The notes beneath the pieces are model-generated. The model searched no databases. It saw only the letters and a list, made by a program, of their open reading frames with translations, and had not been told where the DNA came from. This document shows, piece after piece, positions 43,912 through 55,777 of a stretch of 64,000 bases of DNA. Position numbers and translations under genes: made by a program. This DNA comes from Gautieria morchelliformis (Eukaryota; Basidiomycota; Agaricomycetes; Gomphales; Gomphaceae), in assembly GCA_015179125.1 (NCBI GenBank), contig WHVA01000251.1, positions 62,001-126,000 of the forward strand. The letters run 5' to 3'. How positions within the stretch are numbered: the stretch's first letter is position 1; each line of letters begins with the position of its first letter.

Positions 43912-44984
43912 TCATTCAGTCAATCGGTGCTCCCTCGCCCACTCCACAAAATCGTCGATGGTCGAAGGCCACGCGGCTATCAAACAAAATCAATACGAAG
44001 TAAGATACTCAGCAGTTAAACCAACCTTCGAAATCGTGCCTTTGAAATTTAGGATCGATAGTGCGAGCAAAATCGATGAACTGTAATTTATCGTTGACAG
44101 TGGACTTTGTCATAAATTTGACCAAATACGCACCATTGTCCACGTATCACGGCTTATCCCCTTTCCTCCCTTCTCATCGAGGAAATCAGACCACCACTCA
44201 GTATGCTTATCCGACCAGCCTTGGCTGGGTGTAACGTCGCCCGCTATTGGCTCATTCTCCCCGTCATCGGGCTCCACATGCGCCAATGCACCACCCCTGA
44301 TAGCATGGGGAAGTAGAAGTCCCCAGAAGGCTTGCGCGGTGTCGGTGGCTAGAATACAAATCAGAACACGAGACAAGGATATGATGAGACTTGCATACCT
44401 AGACTCCGCTGACCCTCACTCCGTGCAAAGTCAAATGTAAACAGGTATACCTTCTTAAAGTAATTATAGTCGGACCCGAGGTTGCGCCGCAGCCTTGGGA
44501 GTATGTTTTTCATACCAGCGAGAGAATCGATCCCCAAGCTCCGCCACCCATCTCTCCAAGCTGCTCGTGTAAATTCCCCGACACCAGGCGCCTTGAGCTC
44601 AAAGGCCACAGCCAATAGAACAACATCTTCGGGATCTACCCCTAGATCTGCGCATAGTCTGATTGTGCCATCGATGGATATAGAATCGCCTGGTTCTCCC
44701 TTCACTTTATATCCATCAAATAGTGCGTTGAGTTTCTGGCCCTGTGACTGCGTAGTCGTGTCTCTCCGGCTCTGAGTGGGAGATGCTGTGAACATGGTAT
44801 TGGGGTCGTTGAAGTACGCATTGATTGCGGCGTCGGCCGTTCCATATTTCTGAATGTATCTAGTAGCGTCCATATGCGGCTGATCAGTGACTGCCATAAA
44901 TTGGCTGACTGCAGCTGTGAACTCTGGAGAGGTGTTCTGACGGCTGGATAGCCTGGAAGATCTGTTTGCTTTAGACTGCGACAT
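43912..44984 (-). CDS. DCN1: DCN1-like cullin neddylation E3 ligase
   Basis: Four exons: 44399-44984, 44134-44348, 44026-44080 and 43912-43976; introns of 50, 53 and 49 bp with GT..AG ends; 306 residues with frame maintained throughout. The N-terminus holds a UBA-like segment (V-S-Q-F-M-A-V-T then A-I-N-A-Y-F-N-D-P). The rest is the potentiating neddylation (PONY) domain: L-F-D-G-Y-K, the W-R-D-G-W region, A-F-W-G-L-L-L-P, W-W-S-D-F-L and a C-terminal D-F-V-E-W motif. DCN1 brings Nedd8~Ubc12 to cullins and promotes Rub1/Nedd8 transfer, activating SCF-type ligases. ATG 44984 is the first start that keeps the expected domain spacing. It looks intact. Confidence 0.9.
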
Positions 44985-46503
44985 GGGTGTAGGAGTCAGT
45001 GATATGCACGACCAACGCGTGACGAAAAAGTGACGAGTGCGTACCATGGATGAAGACAGAAATTTACGGAAGAAAGACAGTGTGATGACAAAGACGACAG
45101 CCAGAGTGAGAGTGACGGGGAAGGATGGGAGCGACAGGGTGAACTGGGCTATATGGCTGCAGGAGTTGCCAGTGGCTGTACGACCGAGCGCTCGGTCCAC
45201 TCCGATTTGCTTGTATCAGTCACGCTTTGTTAGATGCTCATGGCAGACCAGACGTGAAGATGAAACAAGCAGAAAATGGTCTTGAATCACAAGTACCTGT
45301 GGATATATGCAGCCATGAATCACATGCGTAAGGCCGATCAAAGAGATAAGGGATGCAGATGTGGTTCAAGACTTGCATCTCTGTACTGCGTCATCCTCAT
45401 CCCATGGCACTCATTCACGATTGTGAACGATTGTGAATCTGAACCAAGATCCGGCGACAGTGTTGTACTGCCCACATGAATTAACACACGTTTGTCTGCA
45501 CGTGGATCTGCCCACAATATATCCCACAAAAGGACTCGACCTGTCATCGAGACAAAGATCGAATCTATTATTAGTAGAAGCAATGCATTGGCACGATCAG
45601 ATTTATGGTAGTTAGTCCAGATTTCCGCGTGCGGGAATCTGGCCCGGTGTGTTGAAAAGGCTGCCCGCCGGCGAAATAAGTGGGTCTCCTTGCTCTAATC
45701 CTTATAAAACTGCAGTTGTCGGACGCACACTCTTCTCAGTGGTTCTCATAACCATGCTAAACCTTATATTGCGCTCATTCCATGAGCACTGCGCGCAGGA
45801 ACTCAGCGCTCTGGCACGCACTACAACGAATAGTTTGAGGGCACTGTGCTTTCTGGTCTATGGTCTTAATGGCGCTAAGCTTGTGGCTACTCTTCTCCCT
45901 TCTCGATTCGTGGGGTACGCTGCCCCCCGGTATTTGGAGAATAAGAAAGGTCCCACTATTGCTGTAGCCGATTATGCTTTGTCGGCGTGACTCGAAAGGT
46001 TGCGACGTCGGCCGCAATTAAGACTACCAAATTTGGTGATATCTCATCTTCACTGACGACGGGAACAAGTCCTCCCAAACAACTAGCGATCGAAACCAAA
46101 GTGGAAAACAATTACATAGCTCTTGTGGCCCAGTGGCTGTTTGTTTGTTTCACGCATTTTGTTCACATTGCCATTGGGTGGGTATATGAAGTGCCCTTTA
46201 CGTCCTGTGGCTTCATACTCTCTACTTTCTGAGAATTTCCATCCTCGCCAAATTCCCTCCTACATAGAGTTTACCGCTGATTTAGACCTGGTGAGCCCCA
46301 TCACCTTGATGTCCAAAGGATAACGTGACGCATCAAACTCTGTAGCGATGGATCAGGAAATTCGCTCTCATTCCGTTGAGATTCAAGGGACGCCTGAAGC
46401 CGCTGAAAGCATAAGTCGACGGCAATATTGAGTCCGTTGATCATTTCATCAGAATTAATGGTCCTCATCGTCTCTCCTTTGAATATAGGACTCTGCATGC
46501 TTA
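44985..46503. other. No gene recognised
   Basis: One plus-strand frame (about 45755-45990) reads smoothly (a Leu-rich start, then K-K-G-P-T-I-A-V-A-D-Y) but has no family I know. Remaining frames are short. Confidence 0.4.
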
Positions 46504-47715
46504 TAGAGATCCGAAACCTCAAGCTTCAAGCACCTACCGGCTCTTCTGCCAGGCCGCCCGGCCATCATAGGCCCAAGGTGGCGAGTACATTGAAGACTAC
46601 CAGCCCCTACATTTCCGCTACGGCAGGCCTGGTACTTTCGTGGGGCTCAGGCTCGGGTAAATGAAGGTGCTTTCTCGCGGGATCACGCGATGGGCCTAAT
46701 CGGAAACTCATGGATGCGTTCTTTCCCTTTCCGGAACATGATGGTGAAACCGCACGAAACAGCGACATCCTCCAGAGCCTTGCGGAATTCTATGGAGAAA
46801 CAAATTGGCCTTCCGCAAAGAATGTAGACGGCGTACGGGATAAAAACCTATCGAATGGTTGGAAACGCATCCCTGAACCCCCGGTGTATCGAGAACAGCA
46901 CAGAATCCAGGAGGACCAAATGACCGAAGCTTTGGTCCCCATAATTAATACGATCATTTCGTATCAAGCGCTTTCTGACCGACGGGTTGCGATTGACCGC
47001 CAACAAAACCCCATTAGGACATTTGCCGACGGTACGTTGAAACCGGATATATTTCTTTGGGGTAAAGGGACCCCCGCCTTCCTGGACGCTAGTGGAGTTC
47101 CACGCCCAAAACCACTGCCCGCAAATGAAAGGAAGATGCGAAGCGCAGAGGATAAGAATGCAGCAGATCAAGAACCTCATATCGACTGGCGGTGGTGCGT
47201 AATTCCTATAGAAATCAAACCGAAAGGACTCGGAATATAAAAAACGACCAAGCCAAGTTCCATCTAGCATCATATGTGCGCAAGGTGTTCGCCGCACAGC
47301 CTCACCGACGGCTTGTCCCGTCGCTTATGTTCACAGAATCTACGGTCGAATACTTTCTTTGGGATCGCGCTAGCGTCGTATTTTCTGAGGCTCTTGACCA
47401 CCACGCAAAAGCGGAACGTTTCTACAATATTATTGCTACCATGGTCTTGTGGAATGACGAAAATCTCGGATTTGACACCAGCATGCAGTTTCAAGCTAGC
47501 GATACGTTGCGGATCTTGACCAGGTCGGGTGCATATAAGGTCGATACAGCCGGGTCGCTCCTAACCCAACCATACAACATTCGAAGCCATGGATCGACCT
47601 GTTGGAGAGCACGTAGGTCGGATGTCTCTGACGAGCCCGTATATCTCATCGAAGACACGTGGTCTGAGAATTGGGGATGCGCCGGAATCGTTAGAGAAAC
47701 TGTTGAAGAGGTCCG
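46504..47715 (+). repeat. Inverted repeat arm 1 (FunK1 N-terminal half)
   Basis: About 1.2 kb whose reverse complement recurs at 48585-49712. Shared landmarks: GATCCGAAACCTCAAG at the outer end, CATCATAGGCCCAA, the first exons of FunK1, and GTTAGAGAAAC at the inner end. Spacer about 0.87 kb. Confidence 0.85.
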
Positions 47716-48540
47716 CTTGAAACATCGTCACCTGACCCCCGCGGAATGGGTCTGGTTCGAGCCTGTACGCATCTTGTTTACTCTTGGCGATTTGTGGACA
47801 GTGTGGACAATAATAGGCGACTGGAACTGGACCAAGCCACATTAACCTAGGTGGACCACGGTCGCTCTGGAGATGTGAGGGGGGCAAGTGCGTGCCTCTG
47901 GAGAAATGTAACAGCGTACGGGAACTTGTATCTGCACTGCGCGATGTCGTTCAAGGTATGGGCTATGTTAATGAGACGGACCTAGTACTGATCCTGGCGA
48001 CAGAGCTGAAAATATTGTTTTTGGAATCTAGGATGATGCATCGGGACATCACCATCTGGAATATTTACATTCACCGAGGGACGAATGGAGAATCCCGAGG
48101 CTTCATGGACTTCCCACACGCAGGTTTCTCAGACGGATGTACCATCTATCCACGATCAGGAAGAACACCGGTTGGTACACAGTTGTACGTGAAGTGGTTC
48201 TCTTGATCATCTTTGATCCAGGGCTCTCACAGTTTTGTCGCGTCATATCTTGGAACAACGCCCGCCCACCCATTGCGATGATTTGGAGTCTGTATACTTT
48301 GTGCTAACTTTGATTGTTACGAGCCATACAGGACTAGACACACCGCGACTGGCATCTACCGATTTACCGCAATTGATGGACACTGATCCCGTGGCGGTGG
48401 CAACTGCCAAAAACGACCATCTAGAGGCGGAGGAATCCGAGATTCCAGTGCAGGATGTATGCTGGGTTGCAACCTTTGACATCCAAACTTCAACGCTTTT
48501 TTCGCGCTCGCAGAAATCCCACGGATATGACGGACCCACA
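46710..48540 (+). pseudogene. FunK1-type fungal protein kinase, broken
   Basis: Frame 46710-47240 gives the FunK1 N-terminal domain (D-I-F-L-W-G-K-G, W-R-W-C-V-I-P-I-E-I-K). A one-base loss in the A-run near 47216-47220 shifts frame, and the domain continues at about 47225-47845 (S-Y-V-R-K-V-F-A-A-Q-P-H-R-R, D-N/D-E-N-L-G-F). The kinase core follows in other frames: M-H-R-D-I-T-I-W-N-I (about 48034) and M-D-F-P-H-A (F-D-x type metal-binding site reading D-F-P), then C-lobe text H-C-D-D-L-E-S-V-Y-F-V-L (about 48270). FunK1 kinases (PF17667-like) are expanded in mushroom-forming fungi. Several frame breaks make this a pseudogene. Confidence 0.8.
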
Positions 48541-48584
48541 ACAGGCCTGACGAAAAGTCACGAAAAATATTTAAATCTCCACTT

Positions 48585-49712
48585 AATTGTCTGGCCTCTT
48601 CGACCGTTTCTCTAACGATTTGGGCGCATCCCCAATTCTCAGACCACGTCTTCAATGAGATATAGGGGTTCGTCAGAGACATCCGACCTACAAGCTCTCC
48701 AACACGTCGATCCATGGTTTCGAATGTTGTATGGTTGGCTTAGGAGTGACCCGACTGTATCGACCATATATGCACCCGACCTGGTCAAGATCCGCAACGT
48801 ATCGCTAGCTTGAAACTGTATGCTGGTGTCAAATCCGAGATTTTCGTCATTCCACGAGACGATGGTAGCAATAGTATTGCAGAAACATGCCACTTTTGCA
48901 TGGTAGTCAAGAGCCTCAGGGAATACGACGCCAGAGCAATCCCGAAGAAAGTATTCGACAAGTGACGGGACAAGCCGTCGGTGAGGCTGTGCGGCAAACA
49001 CCTTGCGCGCATATGATGCTAGATGGAACCTTAGTATTTTTTATATTCCGAGTCCTTTCGGTTTTGATTTCTATAGGAATTACACACCACCGCCAGTCGA
49101 TAGGAGGTTATTGATCTGCTGCATTCTTATCATTTGCGCTTCGCATCTTCCATTTGGGTCAGTGGTTTGGGGCGTGGAACTCCACTAGCGTCCGGGAAGG
49201 CGGGGGTCCCTTTACCCCAAAGAAATATATCCGGTTTCAACGTATCTCCGGCAAATGTCCTAATGGGGTTTATTTGGCAGTCAATTGCAACACGTCGGTC
49301 AGAAAGCCCTTGATACGAAATGATCGCATTAATTATGGGGACAAGAGTTTCGGTTATTTAGTCGGACTCTGTGCTGTTCTTGATGCACCGGAGGTTTAGG
49401 GATGCGTTTCCAACCGTTCGATAGGTTTTTATCCCGTACGCCGTCTACATGCGAGGATGTCACTGTTTGGTGCGGTTTCACCATTTGTTCTGGAAAGGGA
49501 AAGAACGCATCCAGGAGTTTCCGATTAGGCCCATCGCATGATCCTGTGAGAAAGCATCTTGATTTACCTGGAGCCTGAGCCCCTACGAAACTATCAGGCC
49601 AGCAGTAGCGGAAATTTAGGTGCTGGTAGTCTTCAATGTACTCGCCACGTTGGGCCTATGATGGCTGGGCAGCCTAGCATAAGTGCCGGTAGGTACTTGA
49701 GGTTTCGGATAT
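48585..49712 (-). repeat. Inverted repeat arm 2
   Basis: Reverse-complement copy of 46504-47715 with scattered substitutions and small indels. It lacks the one-base loss that breaks arm 1 near 47216-47220 but has its own small deletion in the next few codons. Confidence 0.85.
48590..49530 (-). pseudogene. FunK1 N-terminal fragment in the inverted arm
   Basis: Read on the minus strand it repeats the N-terminal FunK1 domain from L-D-A-F-F-P-F-like text near 49515 down to W-S-E-N-W-G-C-A near 48620, ending in the middle of the gene. The kinase core is absent. Compared with the plus-strand copy it keeps the base lost there at the P-I-E-I-K-T junction. Confidence 0.75.
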
Positions 49713-51597
49713 CTATTTTTTTTATTTTTTTATTCTCATCATTTTATTGACCACAGGCTATGCCTATGATGGTCATTACATGGATTGTATCTACCTTGGT
49801 GATGCCCTCATTCTCCTGTGTGTATTATTCTGCCTGTGTAAGTACTCAACCGCAAAGTGGCAAGCACAACAAGTACGATCCAGGTGTCAAGATCCAAGGG
49901 GCCTCAGGTCCATTGTTGATAGTCGAGCAGGGGCCAGTCATGTGAGTGTTGTGATGTTGTGATGTTTTCCTTGGTTTTTTTTTTTTTTTGTTATAATGGG
50001 TATCATGCCTCTGAATGTCAAGATTGGTTTTCAGGCGTTAATATTGTGTATTAGTGAACACAGCGAATGCCCGAATAACTTGTGCGAATAAGTATGCCAT
50101 TCGGCGAATAGGTGAACCAATGAATGTTCACAAGGTAAGAGGGTTGCCCGAACGGGGCTCACCCTATCTACAGTCATAGCGAAATGGCCCGTGGCACTTG
50201 ACGATGCAACGTGCAAGGTGTCACGGAAGGGCTGTCTAAGTAGCGACAATCCCTTCGCCAACAGCACAGAAAATGGTTCAAAGGCCAAGGTAACGAAGAC
50301 GAAGTATGAGAACTCACCAGTGATGCCTAAGTCCTCTGCTAGTTGAAGATGGGAATCTCCAAGAGAAGGCTTAAGACGATGACCACAGCGAGGTCAAAGC
50401 TGCACAAGATGAACGACGTATGATAATTGAACTGGGGAATATACATGCGAATGTAAACTACTTATATCGAATGCTCGTAAGGTATCAGCGAATAGGAAAG
50501 AGGCCATCACGAGTCAGGGTTGGATAGGGGTGTGCAGTCATGATACTAAGTAGATGGAATAAACATACAATAGAGTGAGGGGAGAATGCGAACATGAAAT
50601 GATGGAGAGTAAAGGGGGCGAAGGCACTTATGGACAAAACCATGTCTTGGGACCCACATACATGCTACCCTGCACGGACTCTTCGTTCACTGGGTTGATC
50701 CCGCACGGCCTATGGAAGGGACGTCCTGCGACCACACTTTGGTCATACGAACACCCAATGGGGTCAGATTAAGAAGATGATTGGGTTAATGATGAACCAT
50801 CATGCCGGGTGAATGGTATCGATCATATTTGATGGCGTGCCTGCTGGCGAAATGCGCGAGCAGCGAATAGCGGTTCTGTGAGGGCAACACTAATGACGAA
50901 GCCACAACCAAAGATACTCAAGGAGATAAGAGCGGATACTAGGACAATGACCAACTGTGTAGTGGGTATCCTCAGTTTATAACTCTACCAACGATAGATA
51001 CATGGGGACTTGCCTGTGTAGTGGGTATCCTCAGAGATCAAGCTGAGGAAACGCCACCACACGGGCTACAGTCTTATAGCGCTGGCAAGGCTTACATAAT
51101 AGGGGAGACGGAAACTTGTAGAAGGTTACGGAAGGTGACGGAATGTGACGGAATGTGACATGTGACAGAAGGTGACAGAAGGTGACAGAAGGTGACATGT
51201 GACAGAATGTGACGGAAGGTTATGGAAACTGACGGAAGGTAACGGAAACTCATGGAAGGAAATAGAAACTTGTGGAAGGAAATGCGTGAACCCTGACAGG
51301 TTCGGAGAATGGGGCGAACAGTGGGTAGAGTGGATGTAGAGGAGGAGTGGTCGGTGGTGCGGCGAACTCTGGCGAAGATGCTAGGGAGTGACGAGGGGGA
51401 ACATAGAGGTAGCGCGGTAGGAGAAATAAACCGGTCATGACACGAAACGCCAATCAGGATGCAGGCTGAGATCGGGGTCACTCAAGAGCCTTTGACAGTT
51501 TTCACAGGAAGTGACTGAGAACACATGATTTTTGATCAAACGAAGTGCATTACGAGATTACAGTACTGGCAGACTTTCAGAGCCCAGAATACACCGA
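49713..51597. other. No gene recognised; short tandem repeats
   Basis: A poly-T run lies at 49978-49989. GCGAATA-like words recur between about 50040 and 50870. A 21-bp direct repeat, CTGTGTAGTGGGTATCCTCAG, begins near 50954 and 51012. 51110-51260 is a degenerate repeat of GGAA(G/T)GTGAC and GACAGAAGGT. No motif-bearing ORF. Confidence 0.45.
51110..51270 (+). repeat. Degenerate 10-12-bp tandem repeat
   Basis: Words GACGGAATGTGA, GACAGAAGGTGA and GACGGAAGGTTA recur about twelve times with changing spacing. Confidence 0.75.
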
Positions 51598-54137
51598 CTA
51601 AAGACCGAAGTTGAACAGCTTCGTCAGTACTTCGTTTAGCCTTTCCACTTTGGCCTTTAGCTCCTCCCTTTTAGCAACAACACTGGGATCCTCTTCGAGG
51701 TATATATTTGCCCGCTCTGTTGCCTTCTCACTTCCGATGCCGAATTCACCCACCAGAGCCCCTTGAATATGCTTGCCGAGGGGTTGGAGGAAATCATGAT
51801 CTACCATATGGGGCAAGTCATCTATAATTCGCTATCCAGTGGCAGGAGGACAAATGTGAGTTACTACCAGTGAAAAAAAGAAAAATCATAGAATTTCTTG
51901 ATTGAATAACCCACCTTGTGTGCTACGCGACAGTACGCACTTCGGCCATCACTGTGAGCTCTTCCTCAAATTGGTCTGTGGTATTGAGCTTTTGCAGGTC
52001 ATCGACAGATAATCCCTCAAAGCCAAGGGCCGCGAGCACACTGAGAGCGTACGAGGGAGATTGCGTGAAACTACGCTTCTGAACCTCGCCGCTGTTTACT
52101 CGCTGCCGTCAACAGAAAAATTTTGGTGTACTCACCTTGACATTTCGCGCCGCCGCATACTTCGAAAGGAATTTATTCCGCAGCGAAGATAAGTATTGGT
52201 TATTCTGGGTATAAGGTGGTTTCTCCAACTCGAGAAACCATGTGATATGATCCCGAGTGTCTTTGTGCATGCGACTTATCTGTTTCTCGAACACCTCTAT
52301 TGTAATCATCAATGGCTGAGGTATGAGTATGATACGGAGGCTGAGGGACTTGCCTGACATTGTCTTTGAGCGGGGACAAAGCAAATTGACTAAAGCGTCG
52401 ATTATATCGTTCACCTGTTTTGTTGCAGCTTGGCAGATGATTTCAAAGAATGCCATGGCATCTTGATCCCAAGTTGTAAAACTTCTCTCGATTAGGCCTC
52501 TCTTTGACGAGAAAGGCACGTTATAGGGCAATTCTCGGCCTAGGGATCTGCAGAATGATCAGTGAAAGCCTTTGAGCATGACCACACAGAAATTCACTTT
52601 AATACATATTCTCGTACATCAAGCAAGAACATGGGCGGGGAAGACAGGTCAGCATCCAACGTCGACGCATCGTCACAAGTCGGATCTACTGATGTGCGAA
52701 CCCCATGTTTTCTTGGTGAGCGACAAGGATGTCCCAGGGCCTCTTCTTCTTTGGCGTCTTTGAAAGGTTGGAGATTAGGTGCAGTTCGAAGGATGTTTTG
52801 TTTGAACTCCACACTGGCATCCTTGAAAATCTGAACCAGCCCCTCGTGTCGCTCCGAACCGTCTACCCAGTGTTTGAGTTCTGTAGAGAAGGCCGTGAGG
52901 AGCCACAGTAACTCAACGACAGGATTTTCGGGAAGAGGAGGAGGAAGGGATTCTAAATCCTTCAACATGTCATTCAGTGCTTGTCGAGCATCTTCACGCA
53001 ACTTTGGAAGTCTAATATGCCATGACATTAAGGATAAGATTGAACGTCCAACCATGCGGCTTATGTCTGCATGATGAGGTTACTCAAAAGTCGGCTAAGC
53101 TCCGCGGTAAGCCTTGGTATACCAATACGAGATTTGACCTCCACTGTGCTGGACTTCCATGGCTCAGTCTTTGCAAAGAAGTCTTGCTCATTCCGTCTAG
53201 AGTCTTCAAATGAGACCTTCTTAGTAAGTTCGTCGGGACCCGGCTGTTTCGTAACATAGTATCCTCTTTTCAGTACATGGCGTCTGCCTCGGAGAACATC
53301 CATCCAAGTCGACTCCTCGCCGCTCTGGATGGTATCTGCCTTTGTGAGCACGCCTTATTTAAATCAGAGTTTATTGAGTACCCGCACAGCCATGAAGGCA
53401 GCGCTTTGGTTTTCCAAATCATCTGGGGATACAGTGTATTGTTAGGAGTAGTCATAAAGCAGCTTAGCGCCACAAATACTGACCTCGCATAGTTAACGTG
53501 AGAAGAATAAGGGAATTTCATGTGATCCTTCACGAGATCCTGGACTAACTTGATATTGTTTCGGTCCTCGCCTTCCGCGACATTGGATATTATCTGATCA
53601 TAAACCGGTAAGCACCCACGCAACAGGAGATACAATAATAGTGGACTGACGCCAGGAAGATCAATAAAGGAGAGATCTGCAGAATCTGGGCCCGAGCTAT
53701 TTGTGAAAGTTATAGTCAAGCCCAGAAGAAGAAAGAAAAACAGGCGGCGCATACAGGTCCAAAGGTACAACATTCGAGGAAAACTGTAAAGACTTTTTAT
53801 CCCCAAGCAATGGCTCTCCCGGAACAATGGCGCTAGTGTCAAAATCCACAAAGGATGTATGCGGGACACTTGGATTCAGTATCACGAGTTGTGCACAACG
53901 CAGCATCTCTTCTAACTTGGACTTGTCCGTCAGAAGAGGACCAAATTTTACCTCGCGAACCTCCGAAATGGGCTGTCCCGTTTCGTCTTTCTCAAAGCGT
54001 AGCAAAACTTGGCATTTCCAAGGGCTGGTAGAGTTTGTTAAGCGACATTCCATAGGGCATCTGGGAATTCAATGCGTGAGGGGTGGCCGAAGGTAGAACA
54101 ACACTTAACTTACCGTGTGCAAGTTCCACTCGCACGC

Positions 54138-54624
54138 TGTAAGGGCAACCCTGGCTGGTTGTGGAGATCACACTACCACACAACTGACAAGGGGAAATCC
54201 AAAGTATGTATAAATGAACAGAGTATACAAGAGAGGGGATTCTCACCTGACAAGGGGAAATCCAAAGAGAAAAGTCTAAGGACCCCCAATGTCAGCAAGC
54301 CCGTATTATACTACGCTGCGCAGCCAGGGACAACACTTGGCACCCGCCATCAACCCTGCACCCTTCTGACCTCCCTGACCCTTGATCGACCCTTGATGCC
54401 ACCTATTACGCGAGTCGCTTGATTTCTGACACTGTTCCGAGAGCGGAAGTCGGAAATTGGAGTGGAACTGGCAAGGCGAACAGAACTGGTGGAAGTTCTC
54501 CCAGAAGCGGAATCATTTCCGAAAGCGGAGGCGGAGATGGAATCGGAACTGGAAGCGGAGTCGGAAATGGAGTCGGAACTGGTGGTGTCGGAACTGGAAA
54601 TGGAAAACAGGGTGTCCCCTGACA
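54138..54624 (-). mobile_element. Solo LTR of the gypsy-2 family, in dynamin exon 3
   Basis: Reverse orientation, TG..CA in its own sense, flanked by CACGC at 54133-54137 and 54625-54629. It aligns with the 409-bp LTRs of the element at 55182-61264 but is 487 bp because of a 15-bp tandem gain (about 54576-54590) and a 63-bp insertion at 54184-54246. Removing it with one CACGC restores the dynamin G-T-C-T-R region. No internal element sequence remains, so LTR-LTR recombination removed the body. Confidence 0.9.
54184..54246 (-). other. 63-bp intron-like insertion inside the solo LTR
   Basis: Relative to both other LTRs, 63 bp are extra. Read on the minus strand (LTR sense) they start GTGAGA and end TTGTCAG. 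The last 21 bp (54184-54204) duplicate the LTR sequence directly before the insertion (54247-54267), and 42 bp are new. Confidence 0.7.
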
Positions 54625-55181
54625 CACGCGGGACGGTAATCTAGCATGCCAGTGGCTCAGTTAGACTACACACCTTTACTGTAAAATTAGTATCACTCGA
54701 CACATACCCCACTGATCGCTTCTACGAGAGAACTTTTCCCAGCAGACTGGTTGCCAATGACCGCAATGCGCGGCAAGTCTATATTGGCAGGTGCTCTGAA
54801 GGTCTGATGGTAGCGGTGGTAATGATCATATAAACCTTGTACTCACCCCACCCCTCGCAGCTCATTGATAAGTTTAATGAGGTGGCGAGTGCGCTGGGCA
54901 TACTGTGTGCTCGAAATGTCGGCACTGCTGATGTTAGAGTTTCCGGTCATGCTGAGGCTGGATTCGACTGTGGTACAAAGTGGCAGTCTGCTGAAAGAGC
55001 ACCACGATGCCCCGCCTTATATCAGAGAAATAGGTGTTGGATCTACCTTGTAGATTCTGATTAAAAGTGAGTATATTGTTCCTAACAGTTAGGGCCCAGT
55101 TGAATATAGGTCGAGTAAGCTTAGACTCCAAGCCAATGTATATATATTCAGAGGACACAAGGAGCGGCGTATCCTGCATCT

Positions 55182-55590
55182 TGTCAGGGGACACCCTGTT
55201 TTCAATTTCCAGTTCCGACTCCATTTCCGACTCCGCTTCCAGTTCCGATTCCATCTCCGCCTCTGCTTTCGGAAATGATTCCGCTTCTGGGAGAACTTCC
55301 ACCAGTTCTGTTCGCTTTTCCAGTTCCACTCCAATTTCTGACTTCCACTCTCGGAACAGTGCCGGAAATCAGGCGACTCGCGTAATAGGTGGCATCAAGG
55401 GTCGATCAAGGGTCAGGGAGGTCAGGGGGATGCAGGGTTGATGACGAGTGCCAAGTGCTGTCCCTGGCTGCGCAGTGTAGTATAATACGGGCTCGCTGAC
55501 ATTGGGGGTCCTTAGACTTTTCTCTTTGGATTTCCCCTTGTCAGTTGTGTGGTAGTGTGATCTCCACAACCAGCCAGGGTTGCCCTTACA
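55182..55590 (+). repeat. 5' LTR, gypsy element 2
   Basis: 409 bp. The first third is a run of GATTCCG/ACTCCG/ATTTCCG-like words that reads as Ser/Asp-rich in one frame. TAGTATAATACGGG near 55470-55485 may be a TATA-like element. Confidence 0.95.
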
Positions 55591-55777
55591 GCAGAAAAGT
55601 CTCTCCCCTAGAGGCTCGGCGGTCGTACTGCGTGTTGCATTTGCCATAGGTGCGTTCGGAATCGGAGACAGCGACTCGCAGATCGCGACCTCTTCCGCAC
55701 ACACAGCATACGACAGCCCCTCTTCTTACATCGAGCTACCAACCCCGGAAATCCCGTCCCATATTTCTCCTTCCAAC

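Larger units (their letters stand above)
51598..54950 (-). pseudogene. Dynamin-family large GTPase, disrupted
   Basis: ATG at 54950. Exon 1 54847-54950, intron 54796-54846 (51 bp), exon 2 54708-54795 holds the P-loop I-G-N-Q-S-A-G-K-S-S. Exon 3 starts at 54640 with I-T-V-P-R and is cut at once by a solo LTR (54138-54624); it resumes beyond it as G-T-C-T-R. Later: C-P-M-E-C-R-L (about 54050), D-L-S-F-I-D-L-P-G (about 53665-53640), T-K-A-D (about 53345), stalk helices (about 53010-52600 and 52530-52140) and a GTPase effector domain (51816-51598). Dynamins remodel membranes by GTP-driven assembly. A splice-donor-like AC|GT near 53063 reads AT, and a TGA follows near 53370, so decay extends beyond the insertion. 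Confidence 0.85.

Noticed and set aside
49154-49399. Plus-strand frame within the FunK1 inverted arm (also 46848-47297 on the minus strand)
   Set aside because: Complement of the FunK1 coding sequence.
54457-54644. Several overlapping Glu/Ser/Asn-rich frames in the LTRs (also 55089-55334 and 60803-61003)
   Set aside because: Readings of the TTCCG-rich LTR on either strand, not genes.
54934-55181. Minus-strand frame upstream of the dynamin ATG as dynamin coding
   Set aside because: It does not match dynamin; the start at 54950 followed by the 51-bp intron gives the expected N-terminus.
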